Origin: Cucumis sativus
Taxonomy: Eukaryota; Streptophyta; Magnoliopsida; Cucurbitales; Cucurbitaceae
Assembly (NCBI RefSeq): GCF_000004075.3
Contig: NC_026657.2
Coordinates: forward strand, 33,342,732 to 33,406,731
Length of the DNA: 64,000 nt
Direction: 5' to 3'
In this document: positions 33,016 through 44,271 of the stretch, piece after piece
Layout: each line of letters opens with the position of its first letter
Position numbering within the stretch: the first letter of the stretch is position 1
Position numbers and translations under genes: made by a program
Notes under the pieces: model-generated
Database searches by the model: none
Seen by the model: only the letters and a program-made list of their open reading frames with translations
Told to the model about the DNA's origin: nothing

Positions 33016-35892
33016 ATGGTTGGACTTCTCGACAGTGTGGCCGGAAATCTGCTCGGAAGGATAATCGAAGCCGCCGACCGACTAGAGTTTCGTGCTATCC
33101 AAAGCGAATTGAAAAACCTCGAAACAGATGTGTTGAATCTTAAGGCCAGACTCCGAGACGCCGAGGAGAAGCAGGCTAGTAATTGTGAACTCAATGAACT
33201 GCTTAAAAACCTCAAAAATGTGTTTTCAAGGGCAGACATTGCAATTGAGGAATTGGAATGCGATTATTTGAAGTGGAGAGTGCAGAATCGAAAGAACGAC
33301 GTTGACGATAAGGGATGCCAGTTCTCTTCTTGTTTCTCCTCCAATTTCCTCATTTCTCCATTTAATACCGGCAGTAAATTCCAGGAAGATCTTAAAATAA
33401 TTACCTCCGAATTACGTTCGATTGAGAAAGCCATGTCTAAATTCTCTCTGGTTGAAGATGAAGATGAATATATAAAAAAATTGAAGGGTGAAATGACTTT
33501 GCGGACCTCCATTACTGGTTCGCATGCTTTCGCTAGGCTTCTGCGCTTGAGGAGAGAGGCGATTCTCTCTAATGTAGATTCCATTTTTGGTAGAGATAAA
33601 ATACAAGAGAGTATCATTAAGGAACTTGTGAATGATGAACAAAAATCTCCCCGTATTCTTTCAATCCAAGGAGATGGAGGGATGGGAAAGACGGCTCTGG
33701 CCAAGTTAGTCTACAATGCAGACGAAGTGTTTGATCATTTTGACAAGAGAATGTGGGTATGCGTTTCTGAAGATTTTGATATCCGGAGAATCTTAAGGGA
33801 GGTTCTGATGTCTGCAACTGGAGAAAATGTTACCACTGTTGCCTTAACCGAAAGTCGTTTACGAATCCGGCTCCAGCGGTACTTTTTTGGCAAAAAAATC
33901 TTGCTTGTTTTGGATGATTTTGGGAATTTGGATCCCGAAAGAGTATCAGAACTGAAAAAAATCGTGAAGATGGGTGTTGGTGGCAGCAAGATAATGATAA
34001 CCACTCGCAGCGATGAAACTCTAAATGTTGCTACGACACACAAGATTGACAAACTCGACGAGACGATATCTATGCAAATATTCGAAGATACATATGGAAG
34101 CGAAGGGCTTAGCGAAGGGCTTAGAGACGATTTGTATCTCAAAAACCTTGTGGCAGAATGTGGAGGAGCTCCTTTGGCAATCAAATGTTTGGCTGGACTG
34201 CTCTCTTCAAAACCGAGCGATGGTGCTAAGAGTCCAAATGTCAAGGACTTGAGTGAGAAATGGAAACAGGAAGAGGCAAACAACGGTGGTGGCGTTTTAT
34301 GTGCACTAAGACTGAGTTATGATCTAATGCCATCTTATTTGAAACCTTGTTTTCTTTGCTTTTCAGTGTTGCCGAAAGATAATGTGTTCTTCTCATTTGA
34401 GCTAATCCAGTTATGGATGGCACAAGGAATCCTTCCTTCGGGTACCAAAGATAATCCTGAAGAAGTTGGGGAGAAATATTTCAAGGAATTTCGGGATCGC
34501 CGTTTACTCGTTGATGTTGAGGAGCACACTCTTGGATATTGGTTCAAAATCCATAGCCTTGTACATGATCTTGCAGTCCAAAAGGCTACGGAACAAAAGA
34601 ACCTCGGAAATTTTCATATGCTTTCATTTGTCGATTGCGACAGCATCCCTTCGTCGACAAACTATGATAACACTCGTTTTATTTCCATTCCCGTGGTAGG
34701 AGGTGCGGGACCAAATATCAATAGTGACCTTTTCAAATGCATCACCCAGTTCAGGCAGCTAAGGTTTTTGTACTTGTGCAACTCTTCTCTGGAAGAAATT
34801 CCAACCTCCATCGACACGCTGAAACATTTGAGGTGTTTAGATTTGCGAGGGAGTCAACGTCTGAAGAGGTTGCCAGAATCAATTTGCAAACTACAGAGCC
34901 TACAGACTTTGGTTCTTGCATTCTGCTCAGAGCTTGAAGAGCTTCCCAGAAACATAAAGAACTTGATCAGCCTCAGATTCTTATGGATACAAACAAAGCA
35001 AGCCCGCTTGGAAAAAGATGAAATAGGAAGCTTAACATCCCTTCGTTTTCTCGCCATTGGAAGGAGTGAAAACTTGACTCACTTGTTTGAAGATATCAAC
35101 AAACTCAATTCCCTCAAAACACTGATCATTTATGAGTGCAAATCGCTGCTAACACTGCCAAAAGGCTTGGAAAACATGAAATCTATATGTAATATGGGAA
35201 TATGGGAATGTGATCGGCTGAGATTTACATTCTCACTGGCTTCACTTCACCTCAAGAAACTGATACTCAGAGAACTTACAGCAGTGTCCACTTTGCCTAA
35301 TTGGCTGTCCAATTTGGATGGTACTTTAGAAGTGCTAGAAATTGGAGAGTTCCCCACGCTAAGAAAATTGCCAATCTGGCTTTTAAACTTTTGGGAACTC
35401 CGAATTCTTGGGATCTCCAACTGTCCTAAGTTGAAGCATGATTCCTTCCCTCCTGAGCTAAATTATTTTTGTGATAAGATTGAGGAGTTGAGGATCACAT
35501 TTTGTGGGTCTTTGAGCAAGTCTTTGTTGAAAAAAAGCATGAAGGAAATTGAACCTGAAAGCCGGGTAATCTTTTACATCCATACCATTTATGTGGACTC
35601 CAAAAGAATGACGCCACCAGTAGAATCAACAGACGAACCTAAGGAAGCAGAGACAAAACAGGATGATGCTTATAACAATGCAAGTCCTCCTGGGACTGAA
35701 CAACCTTCAAAGACTAAACATGATGATGCGAATAACAATATGAGTCATCCTGGGATTGGACTACTTTCAGAGTCAAAACAGGAGCATACAAATAACAATA
35801 TAAACGAGATTGAGACTGTTAAGGTTTGTTTGGGTGATAATGACCATGCTGAAGCTCACCAAGCTATGGTCACTACATATGAGGGTTTCTGA
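33016..35892 (+). CDS. CC-NBS-LRR disease resistance protein (RGA-like)
   Basis: A 958-residue intracellular immune receptor candidate in one uninterrupted exon. Order: N-terminal coiled-coil (Rx-type, about 1-150, with the EDVID-like region reading ADIAIEEL); NB-ARC with intact P-loop GDGGMGKT at 219-226, kinase-2 LLVLDD at 296-301, RNBS-B GGSKIMITTRS near 321, GLPL motif as GGAPLA at 383-388, RNBS-D near 443-455, LIQLWMAQGIL, and MHD-type motif as VHD at 516-518; then about 12 leucine-rich repeats (about 580-865); then a hydrophilic tail. Odd points: kinase-2 is followed by Phe-Gly where Val-Trp is usual, and the tail holds three 20-residue repeats. ATG at 33016 fits the MVGLLDSVAG start of this family. 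It lies next to an RNR1 pseudogene, inside an otherwise conserved gene block. Pathogen specificity cannot be read from the sequence. Confidence 0.95.
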   Translation: MVGLLDSVAGNLLGRIIEAADRLEFRAIQSELKNLETDVLNLKARLRDAEEKQASNCELNELLKNLKNVFSRADIAIEELECDYLKWRVQNRKNDVDDKGCQFSSCFSSNFLISPFNTGSKFQEDLKIITSELRSIEKAMSKFSLVEDEDEYIKKLKGEMTLRTSITGSHAFARLLRLRREAILSNVDSIFGRDKIQESIIKELVNDEQKSPRILSIQGDGGMGKTALAKLVYNADEVFDHFDKRMWVCVSEDFDIRRILREVLMSATGENVTTVALTESRLRIRLQRYFFGKKILLVLDDFGNLDPERVSELKKIVKMGVGGSKIMITTRSDETLNVATTHKIDKLDETISMQIFEDTYGSEGLSEGLRDDLYLKNLVAECGGAPLAIKCLAGLLSSKPSDGAKSPNVKDLSEKWKQEEANNGGGVLCALRLSYDLMPSYLKPCFLCFSVLPKDNVFFSFELIQLWMAQGILPSGTKDNPEEVGEKYFKEFRDRRLLVDVEEHTLGYWFKIHSLVHDLAVQKATEQKNLGNFHMLSFVDCDSIPSSTNYDNTRFISIPVVGGAGPNINSDLFKCITQFRQLRFLYLCNSSLEEIPTSIDTLKHLRCLDLRGSQRLKRLPESICKLQSLQTLVLAFCSELEELPRNIKNLISLRFLWIQTKQARLEKDEIGSLTSLRFLAIGRSENLTHLFEDINKLNSLKTLIIYECKSLLTLPKGLENMKSICNMGIWECDRLRFTFSLASLHLKKLILRELTAVSTLPNWLSNLDGTLEVLEIGEFPTLRKLPIWLLNFWELRILGISNCPKLKHDSFPPELNYFCDKIEELRITFCGSLSKSLLKKSMKEIEPESRVIFYIHTIYVDSKRMTPPVESTDEPKEAETKQDDAYNNASPPGTEQPSKTKHDDANNNMSHPGIGLLSESKQEHTNNNINEIETVKVCLGDNDHAEAHQAMVTTYEGF
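35656..35835 (+). repeat. 60-bp (20-residue) coding repeat x3 in the NLR tail
   Basis: Units start at 35656, 35716 and 35776 with AAACAG/AAACAT and encode KQDDAYNNASPPG, KHDDANNNMSHPG and KQEHTNNNINE type sequences, spaced exactly 60 bp. The frame is open through all copies. Confidence 0.85.
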
Positions 35893-38800
35893 GGATGTAT
35901 AATTTCACTGTATTATTGTTTGTGTTATATGCATTTATTTGGCTATTGCTAAACTTGTATCTATTTTATTCTCCTACTGCTACATTATATCCAGATTTGA
36001 ATCTTTGACATCAAACAAGTTAATATGTGTGTTAAATTAAACCATATTTTTTTATCTTTTTTAAATAAAGTGAATTAAAATATTTCTTTTTTGTGTGCCA
36101 GCAAAAATAAAAGTTTTGATTCTAAGTTTGAAATCGATCCATGTCTAATATTTTGTAATCAATCAAAAATTTTCTTTTAATTTAATTATCTGTTTTTTTT
36201 CAAATGAACTCATATAAGAAAAATTCTTAGATGAAGAAATACAAAGCAAAAGAGTAGGAAAAATCTTATATGTGTGTTAAATACTCGTTCATGTTGTGGT
36301 TCACATAGATCTCAAGCCTCGAATATCTTTCTCCTAAACCTTATAGATGGAACATAAATTGAAATACAAACTTTTTCCTCTAAAAGATATAGCTGGAAAA
36401 TAGGCTTAAATAGGAAACCAATGACATTAAGACAGTGTATAAAAAGGTTGAAATTGGCCACCCATTTCTTAAGTAACGTTGAGACACCAAGGACAATATC
36501 TCAATGCTACAAATGAAATTCCACGAAATTGAAGTGTATACACATGACATAATTGACAAAATCTAGATCAGTTTGTAGGCTTTGTGGCTTGGCTGCATAA
36601 AATTAATTACCACATTTTTTAACGTGAGTTCGATATTGCTTCAACACATATCTATCTCTTCTCCACTTCATTTACTCTTAATTCTCGTATGAATTATTTG
36701 AATTATTGTTTAGGCCCTAATTCCAAACATCCGTGACTAATCAATAAAAAAAAAAAAAAAAGTTGAACTGAACGTCAAGACTTAACTCCATCCTCAATTC
36801 GTCGGATTGTAAAATCCAATCACCGTAAAAAGATTTGGATTAGCAATCACTCATTACAGCTACCAACAAGATATATAACTTGAATAATCCTAATCTCAAA
36901 TTCTCGTACTTTCCCATTCTTTCACTCCTTGATATTTTAATCACTGAAGTGTATGTGACAAATACTACGCTAATGTATATACGTTCTTAACCCGTTATAA
37001 ATTAAAGATGGATCGTTACTCTAAAAGTATAATCTAATTATTTAATCTATTTTTTAATGTAAGAGATTTACTCCAATTAATTAAATAAAATACTTAAATA
37101 TCTAAATTGAGACATATGGTAAAGAAACAAAATATCTAAAAAAAAATACACCATCTTCATTGGAAGACTCGATATTCCATCAGATCATATCACTACAAAA
37201 GCATCTGAGATATTTATAAATAGTAATATTAAATTGAGGGTATCCATATTTTTGTTCTTTTTTTTATTTATTTTTCAACCAATAATTTTGTCCTTATTTA
37301 CATTGAAAAAGCAATAGATGTTTATGAATTTAATTTTTTAGAAGCTAAAATTAAGAAAAAAATCAAACACTATGCAACTTATATTAAAAAGAGTTTAATT
37401 CACTAGCATTGATATGAATTTCATCTACCAAATCTACTATTAAAATAAAGAGTTTATAGGTATTTAGTATTTATTTATGTTTTTATATATTAACGTATTT
37501 CTTTAAACTTATGGATATTTTTTAAACTTTTAGAAGTTTAAAAAAGAACAACAATTTTAATAGTTTTCATTCAAACTAATGGTAAAGACTTTAACTCATT
37601 TTTTCCACTTTAAAGGTAAAATTATTGAATGAAAGGTTATGTACTTATTTTTTTCATATTTGAGAATAATAGATAGGCATATAAGTGGATGTGGTTGTAG
37701 TGGTAGATATGTTTTTGAATTTCTTAATTAATTAGGTTATCTAATAGGGAAGAAATTGTTTGCTTTGGTATGTGTTAAATTACAAAGTTGGGTAAACCTG
37801 CATTTTTGTTCCCACTTTATTCATCAAACAGAATCATTTCTCTCTCACATTTGTATCATATCAATACTCCTTGGAAAAACCAAATATTATGTGTTGTCCT
37901 TTTGCTTTAACAAAAGAAAGATGGACTTGTTTTGTTTTTCCTCTTCAAATTTACCTTCTTACATTAGATTGTCACGTTTAATGTTTAAGATTTACTTAAC
38001 TATAGTCGGTTCGATTTTGTCGATTTATGAGTTAATCAATAATTAAATTGAACAAATTAAATCGATTTTTATACAATGTGGATCTAAATCAATGACTAAT
38101 TAATTGTATTTTTCTTGTTCCCTTTAATTATTGGCTTCATTCTCAATTTTGCATTATTTAAAGTTTATTTCCACTTTTGTTTTTAATTTTTTCTTTATAC
38201 TAATTTTAAATTAAAATTGGATCTTTATTTCTTCATACATACATTGATTGAAATGAGACGTTTTTGTCCCTTTTTTGTTGGCAGTTTTCTAATTAAGAAA
38301 CATAACTTCATAATAATTTATCTTTTCTTTTTCTAAACAAATATCTATGCCCATTGCCTATGCACCCTCATAAGTATTAAAATACTTAAAATATCTAACA
38401 TTACAATTTAATTTTAAAGGGTAAATATACATTCAATTTCGATTGAACTTTTGTTCAAAATTCAGAGACTAAAACGAAATTTGGTGGTAATTTAGTTTTG
38501 CACTCCTTTTTTCTTAGCTTCTATCATAAGAATCCTATTATTTTATACTTAATCATATTGCTTTTCCCCAACTTTGTGTTTCTTATGCACATTTAATTTG
38601 TCCTATTTTCTTTTATTTAATTAGATTTTTTTATATTAATATCTATGTCACAGCAAAAACAAATCTAATTCTTTATGTTTGATTGTTTTCAAATATGTCA
38701 ATTATAGTTTAATTTTAAATCTAATCATATAGATTTTTATATATGATATTCAAGTATAGAAATAGTGATTAATTATCAAAATCTACATTTCCTATAAATA

Positions 38801-40007
38801 CAAAAAAAAGATCAAAATCTACCAACGCCTTTGTTATCGTATTATGTATGATTTGGTTTTTGGTAAATAGAATATGTGACTTTAGTTTTGGTTGTGTTCA
38901 AGGAAAATATGGTTCATCATTTATATATTACTAATGAACTACACTTGATAATTAGATTAATGTTGTGGTTTGATATTTCTTTGTTTTATAAAATTAAAGA
39001 AGAGTTGGTATAAATTAATATTTTAATATTTCTGTTAGGGGAACTTTTGTAATTTAATACGTAAATATCTCATATATATATATGTGTGTGGGAACGTGTT
39101 CCGAATCAACTATAGGAAAACCCATGCGGCTATACGTCAAAACTTTTTCTTGATCATTATTGAACAATTAATTATGATTATATATTATTGTGCTTTCACT
39201 TCATTATTGAACAATTAAAAATAATAAAATAGAAATAGAAATAACGTATCCATATTTAGAGCCACATGAACAAGAGAAAAAACAATAATTTGTAATTATA
39301 TTTGGGATCTAATAGCTTACTCTTTTTTTTTATTATCATTATCGTTAATTCAAAGTATTTAGAGAAATGTTATTGGGCGATAGCTGGTTTTAACTTTTCT
39401 TAATATTTTATTTAAGTTATTTCAAAAAGATTACATATTCTAATGTACTTTACATAGAAAAAAGGGCAGCTAATAATGTTGTATATTATATGAGAACAAT
39501 CTTATTAGGTGTGGATTTGAAGTTATATTTTAAGAATAATTTGGAATATTAAGTTAATTTGAAAGATTTATGTTAGCTTTTTCTTAAGATAAATGACTGA
39601 ATAATTATTGCCAACTTGTGGGGTAGACATTAATATCTCATTTTGTAGATTCTTGTAATATAATATTATCCATTACGTGTTACTTCGAAAGGCTTAGTTG
39701 GTAAAGAGATATTAATATTTGAGTCAAAATTGCACTTTTTTAGGAATAAGTTTAGTGTTTTTTTATTTTATTTTAAAGATTGATGTTTTATTCTCTCACC
39801 CTACATTTTCTTTTAACAAAAATTAGAAAAAACATAGTAATTAGTCGGTAATTTTATTTGAGCACCAAAATAATAAAAGTGGTCAATTTTATTTCATTGT
39901 TTTTATTAGAAAGTTTTCACCTTTTGCATGCATGAAAATGGTTATAACTTGGGATACACTTTTCTACCTAACTCTCAAAAAAACTAAATTACCAGAAAAT
40001 TTTGGGT
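35893..40007. other. 4.1-kb AT-rich spacer
   Basis: Between the NLR stop and the MIZ1-like stop. Very AT-rich, with poly-A/T runs and only short chance open frames. I saw no gene and no repeat with clear ends. Confidence 0.5.
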
Positions 40008-40697
40008 TCATATTCTAAGCAAAAAGATAGTGAGTTCCGAGGCGGCATTCCCATCGGGGTTAATCATAAACAAAGCTTCCGAGTCTGCACTTCCAACAAC
40101 TCGTTCAAACTCGGCTCTCATATACACCAATGCACCCAGTTCCGAGCACCCGCCGGCAGCTTTTGTTCCATCATGGAGCACTGGAATGACCCCAGCTCCA
40201 ACAGACACGCTTCGAATGGTGTTCAGGACATGTCGGTCATATGCCTCACAAGTGCGAGAGAGGGCAAGACCAGATTCCGTTCCGTTGCAGTACATGGTCC
40301 AGGAGGGGTGTTGGAGGAGCTTCGTGGGTCGAGCTCGGCCAGGGAGTTTGTGGGAGTGGAGGGCAATGCGGAGGACGCCAGAGGACATCTCTTTAAGAAG
40401 AGCAGTGGTGGAGATGTGGAGATGGAGTAATGTGAGGGGTTCGGTACGAGGGTCAAGCTGTAGGGAGAAGGTGACATGGCCATGGCGGTGGCCAAAGAGG
40501 GTGCCGGTGAGCTTACGGCGGAGAGTGATGAGAGAGAGGGCATTGCGGCGGTGGAGGAAGAAACGGAAGAGGGAGTGGAGGAGGGAGGAGGGGCTGTGAG
40601 AAGAGGTGGTTGAACAAGGCTTGAGAACAATGGCTGTGTCTGCGGAGCTGGTAGATCTGCTCAGACTACTCAGCTCAAGGTGCCGGCGTTGTCTCAT
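40008..40697 (-). CDS. MIZ1: MIZU-KUSSEI 1-like protein (DUF617)
   Basis: An intronless 229-residue protein of the MIZ1/DUF617 family. The founding member is needed for root hydrotropism and acts at the endoplasmic reticulum surface. Family landmarks: TGTLFGHRHGHVTFSLQ from residue 64, then LLHLHISTTALLKEMSSG, WTMYCNGTESGLALSR, and the C-terminal YMRAEFERVVGSADSEALF with NPDGNAASELTIFLLRI at the end. The N-terminus (1-63) is Ser/Arg/Leu-rich and shorter than in the Arabidopsis protein (about 297 residues by memory), so this may be a MIZ1-like paralogue; position in the collinear block argues for true MIZ1. Start ATG at 40697 with a TATA box about 100 bp upstream. G+C is clearly higher than the flanks, usual for this family. 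Confidence 0.9.
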   Translation of the reverse strand: MRQRRHLELSSLSRSTSSADTAIVLKPCSTTSSHSPSSLLHSLFRFFLHRRNALSLITLRRKLTGTLFGHRHGHVTFSLQLDPRTEPLTLLHLHISTTALLKEMSSGVLRIALHSHKLPGRARPTKLLQHPSWTMYCNGTESGLALSRTCEAYDRHVLNTIRSVSVGAGVIPVLHDGTKAAGGCSELGALVYMRAEFERVVGSADSEALFMINPDGNAASELTIFLLRI

Positions 40698-40793
40698 TTT
40701 TTCACGGCGGAGAGAGAGGGGGGGAGGGACGCGGTGCCGGTGGGGATATTGAAAGAGAGAGAGTGGAGCAACAAAAAGAGTGGTAATGTATCA

Positions 40794-40801
40794 TATTTAT
40801 A
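40794..40801 (-). promoter_or_regulatory. TATA box of the MIZ1-like gene
   Basis: TATAAATA on the minus strand, 97 bp before the start codon. This allows a leader of about 65 nt beginning near 40765, followed by a GA-rich stretch. Confidence 0.6.
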
Positions 40802-40839
40802 CAGCACAACTCAATCGCACCAGAATAAACAAAGTTTAC

Positions 40840-40861
40840 AATAATAATAATTATTATTATC
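40840..40861. repeat. AAT/ATT microsatellite forming a palindrome
   Basis: Four AAT-type units run directly into ATT-type units (ACAATAATAATAATTATTAT), a perfect small inverted repeat just upstream of the MIZ1-like TATA box. Confidence 0.6.
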
Positions 40862-40869
40862 TGTTTGCA

Positions 40870-42006
40870 AAGTGGAACCATGTGATTTCGCCACAAAGTT
40901 AGGCTGCAAAAGAAAATTCGAAAGTTTTATTTAAGTTTGTGACTAAAAGTCTAGCACTATTAATTGAGGGATTACCAAAATGGATTAGTAGTTTCGTACT
41001 GTTAGATATGGGATGGAGACCTAAGGCCATACCTAACAGACAGACCAAAGGCCAACAAATTTTATTTGTCTATGGTTCTAATTGGAAAAATTAGAATCCC
41101 AAATTAAGTTCGTCAGGGTAGATAAATTAAAAAAAATTTGGAAAACAAGATTTTAAAATAAATCTCCCTAGGTTTGGAAATATCTCATTTTAGGTCGCTT
41201 ATCTTTCTAATTCAAAAGAAACTCAAATCCGTTTAGGATGATTTAGAAAATATAATTTAGAAAAGAGTTACTTTGAGTGAATAGTGAAAACGGTCAAAGG
41301 ACAGACTGCAATGGACCTTGAGTTTGTGATAAACAGAAGTATCATAACCTCGAGTCCAATGGTCGAAGGATGGTATAATGTTAAGGTAAGTGAATATTGG
41401 AGCCGATAATTGGTTTAGGGTTGATAAGACGAGTAAGTATCAACGTATAAATGGTTGTGGCTTAGTATATCAATATTGAGTGTTGAAACCTTAGATATAA
41501 TTAGTCGTAGGGAGGGCGTCGAAGGCTTTGGTATAAATGGTCGAGGTAGTATGGAATGTTAGAAGTTTTAGGAAAAGAAATATAAGGAGATTGGTTAAGG
41601 AGTTATTACACAAGAGAATTCTAGCTTTGTTATTTTGGTGGAACCAAAGCAGGGGAATTGTTCTAAGCAGCTGATGAAGAGTCATTGGAGGAAGAAGGAA
41701 AATGGAGTGGGTATGTTTGGGTTTCTGGGGGCTACTGAGGGAATCATTTTGATGATGGGATGTTAGAGTTGCTAAACCTCTTGACAGATTGTTAAAGGAA
41801 TCTACTCTGTATCAATTTTCTTGCTTTTCTTTGGACAGATTGAGGAATACAGATCATTGGGAGTGAATGGCCTTGCAAATGAACAGGGAAGAAGTTTAAG
41901 GAAGAGTTGGGTCTTTGGCTTATTTGGTTCTTGATGGTGCTTGGCAGGAGATTTTAACCCGTCTATCAAAGCCGGATTGGTAGAATCATCCGTCTATCAA
42001 AGCCGT
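40870..42006 (+). other. Spacer with possible LINE endonuclease scrap
   Basis: Mostly unassigned. Around 41830-41975 the plus strand can be read, with frame changes, as a short piece ending in Cys-Leu-Ala-Gly-Asp-Phe-Asn, the GDFN-type motif of LINE endonucleases. Too short and broken to annotate as an element with confidence. Confidence 0.25.
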
Positions 42007-42309
42007 CTATCTGCTCTTGTTCTCTACAACTTCTGCCATTCCCATTCGATCATTCCATCGAACAGTTGAAGCATGCTTCCTAGGGAGACAAATAAATTAT
42101 TGAAACAAACACTTGATAATAAGCAAATAGAAACATCCTATTGAAGGATTTGGAGGAGTTCAAATTCTTGAAATTCTCAACCTAAACTGCAGCTTGCGCA
42201 AGTATCCAGATGCGAAGAGACGTTCTTCTTCATCTTTTATGTCTTGCTCGTAATTGTCGTCATCACCACTAGCTCCTCCTGATGAGCTTTCCCAATCTGT
42301 AGCCTCCAT
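42007..42309 (-). CDS. Small two-exon gene for a 66-residue plant protein
   Basis: Exon A 42309-42182 begins MEATDWESSSGGASGDDD and ends LRKLQF plus the first two bases of Arg; exon B 42079-42007 continues KHASTVRWNDRMGMAEVVEN and stops at TAG. Donor AG|GTTGAG and acceptor CCCTAG|G keep phase. The acidic Ser/Gly/Asp start and the basic-amphipathic GYLRKLQFR followed by RW.DRMGMAEVVE look selected, and I believe similar small proteins occur in other plants. A 5' UTR exon may lie at about 42860-42685 (donor CTT|GTATGT) spliced to 42358. By position it may be the counterpart of a short uncharacterised gene beside MIZ1 in Arabidopsis. Function unknown; no membrane segment or signal peptide. Confidence 0.6.
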
Positions 42310-42359
42310 CAGATACCTCCGAATCAAATATCAAAACTCCTTGTTCAATGTGACTGAAC

Positions 42360-44271
42360 TGTGTAAAACATGAAGAAATAACGACCCAAAACTAATAAGA
42401 TTGCTAGATATTATTTGGTAACAGTTTATTGAACAACACAAAAACTTACTTTTCCTTATTCTAGAATAAGCAGGGGGGAGGCATAAAGATATTTCAGTAA
42501 TGAAAACTGTCTACCACAAACAATGAAATGAAAAGAATATTACAAACTATACGTGGGAAATTTTGGATTACAAAAACATTTCCTCTCAAAATAGGTCGGT
42601 TTTGGCGAGGTTTAAGATCACCCTGTTTTGTAATTGATTCAACTGAAGAAAGAAAGAAACAAAAATGTTAGAAAACTCACATACAAGAAAATGGAGGGTT
42701 GCAAAAAACCGAATGTGGAGTCGCCGACAGTTACAGGTACGGCCCGGCGGAGGGGGTTGCCGTTGGAATATAAGAGGTGAAAACTGAAAAGTGGAATAGC
42801 TGCCGAAGATGTGTGAGGAAGGGGAAGAAGAAAGAAAGGGTGGGAAAATACGATGGAAGCCAAAGGATCCTTTTTCAAAATATACAACAACAATAATTTT
42901 AGTTTTTAAAAGACAATTTATTGTGCATAACAAAAATGTTGAAAATGTTTACAATATAACAAAATTCTAGTTTTTATTATACCAAATTTTAGTTACTCGT
43001 TCAAATCTATACTATTTTAAGGAAAATTAATAGGAAAAGATTATTTGAACGTATGGAAATTACAACGAAAAACCTTATAACAACAAGGGACGTAACCGAA
43101 AAAGAAATGAATTAATTTTAAAATAAAGTATGAATTCTAACATGTGCAAATGAATTAATCTTTAAACTTAAAATAAGTGGAAAAAGAATAAATCTTTTCA
43201 ATTGATTGATGTGGTGGTTGAGAATTTCGCCAAAATGTCCCATTCTTTACAAATGTGACCCCAATTTATGCAGATCAATTTCTAAAAAAATGAACAAAAA
43301 CGGAAAACAGGTGTACTGGTTAGTCAACTTCGATTGCTGCTTAATGATCTTTATGATTCGGATTACTTGGTTGAAACTGCATTTACTGTTTTGCATTTTT
43401 CTTATTTCAATGTTCAATTGAAATTTTCGAGCGAGTTTTTTTCTTGATCGTATGATGTTGAAGGAACAGTGGTCTGCAAAAGACATCTGATGAGGTGAAT
43501 GTGAAAGAAATTAGTTACCCAAGGTGCATTTTTCATTTTGACTTGTGGTTGTAAATGGGTTTAAGATCCAAAATCTAACACTTTTGTTCGTGGGTGAGTT
43601 ATTTTTAGTACATCTGATCTGTTGTAGGACAAGGGCAAGCTCCATACAACCGACGTTATTTTTGCCGGTGCTCTCGAGAATTTTGCCGTACGGCCCATTG
43701 CAGCTGCCGCATCATGTTCATTAGAGATAATCCATGTATAGAAAAACATGATGGGTTTTTTTCCATTTGAACATCTGTAGATTTTTTTTTTTTTTTTGTA
43801 CTACTGATTTAAATGAGATGGTTCCCAATAGTTTGCTGCAAAATTTACTCTAAAAAGGTGTGAGGAAATAAATCAACCGAATTCTCTGTACATACAATCA
43901 ATAAAACAGTCATTTTCTTAATATTTAAGAATAGATACAGATCCACAGCACATCTGATCAAATATAAATCCTAAACTTGGCACCATTTTTCAACTCTTAT
44001 GCTCTAGCTTTTCCATCAAAAGGAAAGAAAACTAAAAGAAAAAGAAACATCTAAAATGGGCTTGTAAACTTACAATTAGTTTTCTGGTTGGGGAAACAAA
44101 AACGGCGCAAATCAACAGGCCGCTCTCCCAACATTCAAATTCATTTTCCTTTTTCTTTTGTACTTCTTACACAATGCTACAAGCCTAAAAGTATGCTACA
44201 TTTTCCATTGCCACATTAGTTGCAGTTTCCATTTTCTTGGCCAGCCCCTCTAATGCTGCAGTCTCATGCTT
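42360..44271. other. Spacer between small gene and NUP93
   Basis: 42685-42860 (minus) may be the leader exon of the small gene. 43629-43740 has an acceptor-like TTGTAG followed by about 110 bp of less AT-rich, stop-free plus-strand sequence of no known family. The rest is AT-rich with nothing recognised. Confidence 0.35.

Noticed and set aside
33264..34283. Minus-strand open frames inside the NLR gene
   Set aside because: Shadows of the NLR coding strand; no domain content.
37756..38046. 96-codon open frame in the NLR-MIZ1 spacer
   Set aside because: No similarity recognised, AT-rich codon use like surrounding non-coding DNA.
40002..40599. Two long plus-strand open frames
   Set aside because: They are antisense to the MIZ1-like gene, which has clear family motifs on the minus strand; the frames follow from its high G+C.
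43629..43740. Coding-like stretch after a TTGTAG acceptor-like site
   Set aside because: About 37 residues, Ala-rich, no family recognised, no partner exon found.
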